Shown piece by piece: positions 6,285 through 15,100 of a DNA stretch of 19,416 nt. The notes beneath the pieces were generated by a model. It saw only the letters and a list, made by a program, of their open reading frames with translations, had not been told where the DNA came from and ran no database searches. The position numbers were made by a program, and so were the translations under genes. Source of the DNA: Clostridia bacterium (GTDB taxonomy: Bacteria; Bacillota; Clostridia; Christensenellales; UBA1242); NCBI GenBank assembly GCA_017443885.1, contig JAFSXW010000077.1, positions 1-19,416 on the forward strand, in the 5' to 3' direction. Each line of letters starts with the position of its first letter. Position 1 is the stretch's first letter.

Positions 6285-7382
6285 ATGGAATTAGGTGTTG
6301 TGGGGCTTCCAAATGTTGGCAAAAGCACCCTTTTTAATGCAATAACAAAGGCTGGGGCAGAGAGCGCCAACTATCCTTTTTGCACAATAGAACCAAATGA
6401 GGGAGTTGTTAGCGTTCCAGACGAAAGGCTAAATGTTTTAGGAAAATTATATAACACACAAAAAATAACCCCTGCAATTTTAAAATTTGTGGATATTGCT
6501 GGGCTTGTTCGTGGGGCTAGCCGTGGAGAAGGGCTAGGCAACAAATTTCTTGCTTCTATTCGTGAGTGCGAAGCAATAGTTCATGTGGTAAGGTGTTTTG
6601 ATGATCCTAATGTTACGCATGTTGAGGGAAGCGTTGACCCAATAAGAGATATTGAAACTATTAATATAGAGCTAAGTTTATCAGATTTAGAAAGCGTTAA
6701 TAACAAACTAGAAAAGGCCACAAAAAGAGCAAAGCAAGGCGATAAAAGTGCTGTGTTTGAAGTTAGCGTGCTTGAAAAATTAAGTGAAACTTTAAACAAT
6801 GGAATTCCTGCAAAAACAATTACATTTAATAGCGAAGAACAGGCGTTTGTGGATTCTTTGTTTTTAATTACAACCAAGCCTGTTATTTATGCCTGTAATA
6901 TAAATGAATATGATTTAGGCAAAGATGAAAATAGCCTTAGTTATGTTCAAAAAGTGAAGGAATATGCTAAAAATGAAAATAGCGAAGTGCTTGTTATTAG
7001 TGCAAAGGTTGAGCAAGAACTAACTGAACTAGAAGATGAAGAAAAACAGATGTTTTTAGAAGAATATGGCTTAAAAGAGAGTGGGCTAGATAAAATTATA
7101 AAACTTGGGTATAAACTTTTGGGGCAAATAAGTTTTTTAACAGCGGGCGAAAAAGAAGTGAGAGCATGGACAATCACTAAGGGCACAAAAGCGCCTCAGG
7201 CAGCAGGAAAAATTCACAGCGATTTTGAAAAAGGCTTTATTCGTGCTGAAGTGTGCACTTATGAAGATATGGTTGAGTGTGGTGGCTACACCAAAGCAAA
7301 AGAAAAGGGCAAAGTGAGAGTTGAAGGCAAAGATTATGTTGTTTGCGATGGTGATGTTATGCTGTTTAGGTTTAATGTTTAG
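6285..7382 (+). CDS. ychF: redox-regulated ribosome-associated ATPase YchF (Obg/OLA1 family)
   Basis: A P-loop protein of the TRAFAC/Obg class that binds ribosomes and prefers ATP to GTP. In bacteria it has been tied to oxidative-stress responses and translation initiation at non-AUG codons. The 365 residues show the P loop GLPNVGKST (7-15), G3 motif DIAGL (70-74) and the specificity loop NINE (205-208) in place of the GTPase NKxD, typical of YchF. A coiled-coil region follows at about 125-165, and a C-terminal TGS domain begins near FLTAGEKEVRAWTI (284-297). Length is normal. The ATG at 6285 has GAGG 8 nt before it. Its last 11 bases overlap the end of the convergent ABC-like gene, and no terminator separates them. 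Two non-AUG (TTG) starts occur in nearby genes, of passing interest given the reported role of YchF. Confidence 0.97.
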   Translation: MELGVVGLPNVGKSTLFNAITKAGAESANYPFCTIEPNEGVVSVPDERLNVLGKLYNTQKITPAILKFVDIAGLVRGASRGEGLGNKFLASIRECEAIVHVVRCFDDPNVTHVEGSVDPIRDIETINIELSLSDLESVNNKLEKATKRAKQGDKSAVFEVSVLEKLSETLNNGIPAKTITFNSEEQAFVDSLFLITTKPVIYACNINEYDLGKDENSLSYVQKVKEYAKNENSEVLVISAKVEQELTELEDEEKQMFLEEYGLKESGLDKIIKLGYKLLGQISFLTAGEKEVRAWTITKGTKAPQAAGKIHSDFEKGFIRAEVCTYEDMVECGGYTKAKEKGKVRVEGKDYVVCDGDVMLFRFNV

Positions 7383-9003
7383 TGGATTTTTGATGTATTA
7401 ATTTACCAAGGGCATTAATTTTTAAATACTCTGAATTATATAAGTTTATTTTAAAGGCAGAAGCAAGGATAATGGTTCTGTCTTTTTTCATTTTTTTAAG
7501 CAAACTATTTATATGCAATTCTGCACGGCTTGTTAAAGAAATGCCATTTAAACTAAAAACCATTATTTCTGCACCGCTAAAATATGCTCGCACGCAAGAA
7601 ATTAAAAACGCTAAATCGCTGTTTTCTTGCAAAACGCTAGTGCTAGAATTTAGCGATATATTTTGTTTTTTAAATTCACTTAAAATTTTTGTTTCTTTTA
7701 AAAACGAAACAATTTTATTTTGGCTTATTCCTGTTTGTTTTAAGCTGTCTAAAATTGTGGCATTTTCAAAAAAATATGGGCAAGACACAAAAATTAAATT
7801 ATTAGTGTAGGTTTCTTTTTCAAATTCGCTTGCAGGAATATTATCTATCATAATTGTTCCCTTATTTAAATTTAGTTTTCGCCTAATAAGCCCACAAAAC
7901 GAAGTAAACGAAAGTTTATTGCCAAATTCTAATGCTAAAACATCACCTTTTTTTGCAGAAAAACTTACGCTATCTAAAAGTGTGTTTTTGCCTGAAATAT
8001 ATGTTGCGTTTATAAATTCTAATGTGCCTAAAATTTTATTTGTTGTGTTTAATCCATAAAATTCATTTTGCAAATTTAAAGCAAAAAACGACGCTAAATT
8101 TATTGCACTATTATTAACTAAATCTAATTTTAAAAACAAGCTAGAAAAATTATAAAAAGAGTTGGCAACTGAAACTAAATATGGCAGGCATATAACAAAC
8201 AAATTTAAAGTTATATAGTCGAACTTTAAAAGCTTTATTAAATAAATTATTATAAAACTTATTCCTAAATACCAAATGAGGTTTAATATTATATTTTGTG
8301 CTAAATTAATATTTTTTTCTTTTCTATAAAAGTGGCCTTGCTCATTGCTCTTGCCCAGAAAATTTGAAAAAACTTCACTTTCTTTAGAATAATCAAAGGC
8401 GTATGATTTGCCATCTATCATATTTAAAAATTCAAGTTGTTTTTCCGTTTCTTTACTTGATGAAAGCGTGGCATATTTTTTATTTAATTTGCCTAGCATT
8501 ATGTAAAAAATAACGGAAATAATGCCTAAAATTAAAGTTAGAATAAATAAAAGCAAATTTGTGTAAAGCAAAACAGAAAGAATAAAAACTAAAGAGAAAA
8601 AATACCCAATGCTTGGCAAGATTAGCATAGAAAAATCGGAAACTTCATCTATATTTTTTAGCATTGAAATAAAACTTGTGTCTTTTTCATTTTCGGCTTT
8701 AAAAATTGCGAAGGCTAGGTTTTTTTCTAGTTTTTGTTTTATTTGCTTTTTAATGCTTAAAGCAAAAGTGTGCCCAATAAATTCAAAGATAGCAAAACCA
8801 AAAATAAAAGCAATAATTAAAAATGCATATTGTTTTACACCGTTAAAATTTGCTATTTGCACACTGCTAATAATTAAACTTATTAAAAAACTAACTAGCG
8901 TGAAAAGCACTTTTGAAAGAATATAAAACAATGCCCCAAACACCATTTTTACTGCACTAGGGCGCGCAATTTTAAACCAACTTTTTAAGTTTATAAATAG
9001 CAA
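7372..9003 (-). CDS. ABC-exporter-like membrane protein with degenerate ATPase domain
   Basis: A 543-residue half-transporter layout: about six membrane helices (roughly 20-48, 59-80, 126-147, 148-170, 236-258 and 262-285), then a C-terminal nucleotide-binding-domain shape from about 327. The ABC framework can be followed (LEF.N.TYISG.NTLLDSVSFSAKKGD for the first strands, then FFENATILDSL after the Q-loop site), but every catalytic motif is lost. The Walker A site (about 357-368) reads ALEFGNKLSFTSF with no GKS/T. The Q-loop Gln is absent (VSCPYF), LSGGQ is replaced by LQENS (458-462), Walker B with its Glu is replaced by VFSLNG (482-487), and the H-loop His by Ala/Ser (TIILASAF). Translation starts at TTG, fixed by AAAGGAG 7 nt upstream. 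The frame is intact, so this looks like a maintained pseudo-ATPase and not a decaying pseudogene. The substrate is unknown. Confidence 0.8.
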   Translation of the reverse strand: MLFINLKSWFKIARPSAVKMVFGALFYILSKVLFTLVSFLISLIISSVQIANFNGVKQYAFLIIAFIFGFAIFEFIGHTFALSIKKQIKQKLEKNLAFAIFKAENEKDTSFISMLKNIDEVSDFSMLILPSIGYFFSLVFILSVLLYTNLLLFILTLILGIISVIFYIMLGKLNKKYATLSSSKETEKQLEFLNMIDGKSYAFDYSKESEVFSNFLGKSNEQGHFYRKEKNINLAQNIILNLIWYLGISFIIIYLIKLLKFDYITLNLFVICLPYLVSVANSFYNFSSLFLKLDLVNNSAINLASFFALNLQNEFYGLNTTNKILGTLEFINATYISGKNTLLDSVSFSAKKGDVLALEFGNKLSFTSFCGLIRRKLNLNKGTIMIDNIPASEFEKETYTNNLIFVSCPYFFENATILDSLKQTGISQNKIVSFLKETKILSEFKKQNISLNSSTSVLQENSDLAFLISCVRAYFSGAEIMVFSLNGISLTSRAELHINSLLKKMKKDRTIILASAFKINLYNSEYLKINALGKLIHQKSTKH

Positions 9004-9010
9004 AAGAAAA

Positions 9011-9017
9011 CTCCTTT
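9011..9017 (-). promoter_or_regulatory. ribosome binding site fixing a TTG start for the ABC-like gene
   Basis: On the minus strand AAAGGAG ends 7 nt before the TTG at 9003, which is ideal spacing. No ATG nearby has a comparable site. Confidence 0.75.
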
Positions 9018-9031
9018 TTATAGTTGCATAA

Positions 9032-9060
9032 AATGTATTACTTAAACTACGAAATGTAAA
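9032..9060 (-). promoter_or_regulatory. candidate promoter of the ABC-like gene
   Basis: On the minus strand TTTACA (complement of 9055-9060) is followed after 17 bp by TACATT (complement of 9032-9037, 4 of 6 consensus bases). Its -35 box lies 5 bp from the -35 box of the divergent promoter of the giant gene. Confidence 0.5.
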
Positions 9061-9065
9061 AACCC

Positions 9066-9094
9066 TTTACACTAATTGTTTTTCGTGGTATAAT
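9066..9094 (+). promoter_or_regulatory. strong extended -10 promoter of the giant repeat-protein gene
   Basis: TTTACA (9066-9071), 17-bp spacer and a perfect TATAAT (9089-9094), with TG at 9086-9087 forming an extended -10. Transcription should begin near 9101, leaving an untranslated leader of about 70 nt. The leader begins with an A/T-only hairpin, 11-bp arms at 9103-9113 and 9117-9127. Confidence 0.85.
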
Positions 9095-9172
9095 TAGAAA
9101 GGTTTATTATTAATTATTAATAATAAAAAGTTTTTTAAACACTTTTTAAATGAGCAGTAAAAAAGGAAGTAT

Positions 9173-12100
9173 ATGAGAAAATTTTTAACTTATATTTTAA
9201 CATTTGCTTTAGTGTTTGTGATTGCAATGGCAACCACTATTACTTTGCTGAGCCCAAAAAATTATGGCGTTAGTGCAAATTTAGGGGCGTCTGGTGCAAG
9301 TTCAAACCAAGTTGTTTCTAAAATGCTCACATATTTTCAGTCACTTAAAACTTTTGAAGCGAGCGCAACTGTTAGTTTTAATGCAAGCGAAGAAGCAGAT
9401 GGCGATAGGGAAGAAAATTCTAATAACATTAAATACACTTCTTTAGAAGGCGAAGAAGAAATTACCAATGAAACTTTAAAGTTTAATATTAAAGCGGATA
9501 TTTCTAGCCTAACTTCTCCTAAAATTTATGCATCAATTGAAAACAAAAAAGATGTGAATATTAATGCCACGATTATTTATGATGGCACTGATTTATACAT
9601 AGAATTAAACGGCAAAAAATTTAGTTTTTCAGGCGAAACTCTTGAAAACGCTCTTCAAATTATGCTTGGTTTAATTTCAACCCAAAACTTTTCTATGGAA
9701 AGTTTGGTTGATGGCATTGATATTGGTGCAATTATGGGCGCACTTAATGCAATGAAGGAAACTTTAAATGAAGAAACTGGCGAAATAAAAAGCACCTTAA
9801 ATATGGAAGGCTTGGGAAGTGTTGATATTATAACAGATGAAGAATACAACCTTAAAGCCATAAGAATTTACAACCTTGAAATTATTAACTCGCCGATAGA
9901 ATTTGTTTTAAATCTAAACAAAACCGATGAAGAAGAAACAATAATAAGTGCTCCAGAAAATAAAGAAGATTATTTAAGCATCACTAGTTTGGTTAGCTGC
10001 TTTAAAAACACTTTTAGCCTTTCTTCTTTCACTATTAGCCCAAGTGTAATGATTTCTGCTTTTGGTTTTAATGATGAATTTAATTTTAATATTTTAAGTG
10101 ATGCTAAAAATGGCTTTAAAGAAATTAATTTTTATGAAACACAAAATAGTATTAGTGCTGTTTTAAGAAAAGAAAATGGTGCATATACTTCTTCAATTAA
10201 CAACATAAATTTCAAAATTGGCGAAAATTTAATTAATGATTTTATAGATTATATTTTGAAAAATGAAAGTGCAAATAAAATAATTGATGATGTTGCAAGC
10301 ACTGATTTTTCAGAAACAATTTCAAGTTTTGTTAAAGATGATTCTTTTGGCATGGATATTGTTAAAGAAAAAATTATAAGCAAAATTAAAGAAATTAGCC
10401 TTCCTGAAATTTTAAATAGTTTAACCAAATTAGACATACTTGAAAATTCAATTTATGCTGAAATTGATTTATCTAATATAAAAGCGCTTGAAACCAATGC
10501 TAAAATCTCACTTTTGCTTGAAACCAATGGAAAAATTCTAACTCTGGCTAAAATAAAAGCAAATTTTAACGATAATGAAATTTGTGCAAGTGTGAAAATT
10601 GATAGCGAGATTAAAAACAAAGCCGAGATAGATGAATCTAAAATTTTTGATTTAGATAGCGCAATAAATAAAATAGATAGTTTAAAAAATCTTTCTTGTG
10701 GAACTGGGGAAATTAATGCTTGTGTTAACGATAATGGAAAGGTTTATAACATTTCTTCTAAAATTTCGGCAGATGCAATAAATAAGCAGGCTAGTGTTAG
10801 TTTGCTTCTATCGGGCGAAATTAATAAAGATTTATCGCTTGCCTATAAAAATAATACGCTTTATGCCAAAACAAGTGATGTTGGAATTAAAATAAACAAA
10901 AATGATATTTTAAGCATTTTAAACAAAGTTGATTTTGATTATTCTTCTTTAATAGATTTTTATTATAACGAAGTTTGTGATTTAATTTTAAATTATAAAC
11001 AAACAGCCAAAAACACAATTGAAGAAAACATACAATCATTAGATTTAAGCCCAAATATAATTAAAGAAGTGGCTTGTTTTGCACTAGAAAATAAAGATTA
11101 TTTATATGATTTAATTTCTTGTGGTTATTTGTGCTTAAATAATATAGAAACTTTTGAAAATGGTTTCAAAATTAAATTAGACCATAATTTAATAGGCGCA
11201 GAAGATGATATTTGTGTGAGAGTTTCTTTAAGTGAAAACGATTTTAAATTAGAGATAGAAAATCTTAATGCTTATGGAAAAAATATTTGTGCAAGTGTTT
11301 ATTTTGATATCAAAAACGCCGATATTAGTGAAATAAACGAAGACGATTATTTTGATATAATTAATGCCTACAACAAAATATTAAATGTTAAGAATATTAA
11401 AAACGGCGAAGCGTCTGTTAATTTGATTGTTAAAGATAATGGCGAAATTCAAGACGCATTAAATGCAAGTTTTAAGTTTGATATTTTAGAAAAATATATT
11501 TCTGCTGTGGCTGATGTTTTTGGGCAATATAATTTAAATGCAAAATTAATTTTAGATAATAGCGATGTGCTTTTAAAACTAAATGATATTGGCATTAGTT
11601 TTAGCACTGATGAACTGCTAAGCATTTTAAATGAGTTTGGTTTTGAATTAAATATTGAAGAGAAACTAAATGATATTCTTTCTTCAGGATATGAGATTAA
11701 AGATAACATTATAAGTTTAGTTGAAGAGAAGGCAAAAGAACTAAAACAAGAAGACCTTTTAAAACTAGCAATAACATTTGTTAAGGAGATTAAAGTTTCT
11801 GCTAGCGAAATAAAAATTGTTTTAAATGGAGCAGAACTTGGGCAAGCAGATGATTTAATAATAGATATAGTTTTAAAAGAAAATGTTATTTATTCGATTA
11901 AAATAGAAAATCTTAAATTATTTGGCAAAGAAATTAACCTTAAACTTGCGCTAGAAGAAAAAGAAATTGAAAAAGATTTAGTTAATAATTTAGACTATTT
12001 AAATTTAACTGATCTAAAAAATAGAATTAAAACAATAACTTCTAGCAGTAGTGGGGAACTTACTGCAAGCGGATATATTTATAAAAACGAAAGTTTATAT

Positions 12101-15100
12101 AGCATTTTAAGTTTAGGTGCGAAATTTGATTTAGAAGAAAATTATTTAAGTGCATCGGCTTCTATTATGGGCAACACCTATAAAGACGCAAGCATTATTT
12201 TAGAAGATAGCCTAGTTTTGGCAAAAATTAATGGTGTTAAATTAAAACTAGATTTAAATGAACTTTCAGAAATTTTTAGCCTTTTAAATTTAAATATTAA
12301 TTTAGAAGATTTAAAAGAGAGTTTATTTAGTGCCAATTTAAATAGTGATGCTATTTATACTCTTTTAAATAAAGAGATAAATAGGCTTGGGCTTGATGGC
12401 GTTTTTGATTTAGACTATTTAAATGCCTTAAAAAATATTTCTTTAATTGAAGTATTAAATAGTGTTTTAAGTTTAAAAGTTAATAAAACACAAATTAAAA
12501 TTGTATTGAGTGGCAAACTTTTCGGGCAAGAAAAAAATATAAACATTAACATTAGGCTACTAAACAGTGCGTATACTAGTGTGGAAGTTTTAAATTTAAA
12601 AACCAGTGAAGATAATTATGTTGATTTAATGCTTACTTGCGAAGCAAAAGATATTTTAAAAACCGAAATAAACGCAAGTGAATATTTAAATATAGAGAAA
12701 ATTTTAAACAGTAGTCTATCTTTAAAAGATGCAAGAAGTGGAAATATTAACATAAATGCCACAATTTTAGAAAACAATGTTGTTTATCAAAATATAGATG
12801 CAAGTGTTGATATTGATTATAATAATGCTTATGCAAAAATAGTTGCAATACTGGATGGTAAATTTAATTTAAGCGGCAGTGCCACACTTCATCAAAATAA
12901 TGTTTATATTGATAGTGAAAACATTAGCGTTAAATTAGCACTAAATGAAATAGTTGAGCTTTTAAGTGAAAACAACATAGATATAACTAGCATTATTGCT
13001 GATTTTGTTAGTAGTTTAAATTTAGAAGAAAAGAAGGCAGAATTTAAAGAAGCATATAATAATGAAAATTTAGAAGAAATTTTAGAAAAGGTTTTAAAGA
13101 ATATTAAATCTTTAAAGATTGATTCTAGCCAAATAAAAATAGTTTTAAATGGAAAGCTATTAAGCCAAAGCGGAAATATCACTTTAATAATTAGGCTAAA
13201 TGATAGTGCGGTTAAAAGTATTAAAGTTGAAAACATTGCAATTTTTGGAAAAACTATTTTTGCAGAAATTAGCCTAGAAGAAAAAGATATTATAGAAGCA
13301 GAAATTGATGAAAATAAATATTTAAATATAGCAGATGTTTATAATGAAAATAAAGACATAATAAACACCACCAGTGGTAGTGGCACAATAAAAGTAAGTT
13401 TAGAAAATGAAAGCGGAATTATCACCCATCAAGTTAATGCAGAACTTATAATAGATTATCTAAATAATTATTTTGCAATAGATGGCAATGTTTCTGGAAC
13501 AAAAAGCCACGCATTAAACTTTGTTTATGATAGTGGCACGGCTTATCTTAAATATGAAGGGCTAAATATAAAAATAAACATTGATGAACTAAAAAATCTT
13601 CTTTTAAAATTTGGCATTGATTTAGATGAAACTTTAAACAATAGCGAAACAAAAACAATAGATGAAATTTTAAACACTCTTGATTCTTATAATATTAGCA
13701 CCACGCTTTTAAGAGAAATTATAGATAAATTGCACACTATTAATATTGATGATAAAGAAAACCTAGTTAAAGATGTTTATATTTCTTCTAGCACAATAAA
13801 TGTTGTTTTAAGTGGAAGCGTGATTAATCAAGAAAAAGATATCAATATAACCTTAACGCTAGAAAACAACAAATTAAGTGAAATAGTGGTTTATGGCATT
13901 GAACTTAACGGCCAAATTGTTAAAGTAGAGCTTAAAATAAACAACCTTAACAGCATTTTAAAGAAAACAATTAATGAAGAAGAATATTTAGATGTTGTTA
14001 GCATTACAAACAACCTTTATAGCCTTAAAGATTTAACAAACCTTTCACTTGCATTTAGTGGGGTTTTAGTAGAAGGCACTAGCGAAAGTTATAGCTTAGT
14101 TGGCTCTTTAAAACTCAAAACCAGCGAAACAGAGTATTCTAGCCTAGAAGAGAGAATAGTGAATTTTGTGAACTCTTCTTATTTGAGTTTAAATGCTAGC
14201 CTTGGTGGAAAAACAGAACTTAAAGCCGATATAAATTTATATGATGAAACACTTTATATTCACTTAAACGAAACATACATTAAGATAACAAGAAAAGATT
14301 TATACGATTTAGTTGGTATTCCAACTTCAAGCAGAACAAATGCCGATGCTTTTGTGCTAGAAAAATTGAACTCTTATGGCATTTCTGAGAAAATAAATGG
14401 CATTTTAAACAGCAATAAGGAAACAAAAATTGATGCCGTTGATTTAATAAACAAACTTAATAAAATAAGAATAACCTCAAATTCTTCCGTTGTTGTTTTA
14501 AATATTGATGGAAGTTTAGTTAGTCAAGAAAAAGAACTTACTATAAAACTATTTATAAATGAAAAAACTGAGTTAACCGAAGCGGAAGTTTTAAACCTTA
14601 AAATAGAAGATAATTCTTATGTTGGATTTACTATTAATCTTGATACTGAAACTGAAATAGAAGAAAAACTTATAAGTAATGCTGATAACTATTTCGATTT
14701 AACCACAGGATATAACAACATATTGAACACTTTAAGCCTTGCAAGGGCAGAAGTTAGCGCAAACATTGGGGTTTATAGCACGGCTCGCTCTTCTTACGAA
14801 GAAAAAACCATAAATAAAGCAAATGGTTATGCACAAACGGCTTCTGTGTCAATGGAAAAAATTAGCGATAGTATAAGCCACACACTTAATCATCATGGAA
14901 AAGTAAGCCTTAGTGGAATTCTAGATGATGCAAACCTAGAAGCCAATTATAAAGATGATGTGCTTTATATTAGTTATAAGGGCAACAAGGGAAACAGTGC
15001 ACTTAAATTTAAACTAAACAAAGCAAATATTGATGAAACAGTGCTTTCTATTTGCGAATTGTTTATGGACGCTAGCGGCATTAATGGTGTTAGGGAAACT

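Noticed and set aside
8609..8926. 105-codon plus-strand frame
   Set aside because: Antisense to the membrane part of the ABC-like gene; no ribosome binding site.
12904..13236. Minus-strand frames inside the giant gene (also 9655-9861, 11449-11709, 14974-15339)
   Set aside because: All are antisense to a continuous 2,372-codon frame with repeat structure, and none has a ribosome binding site.
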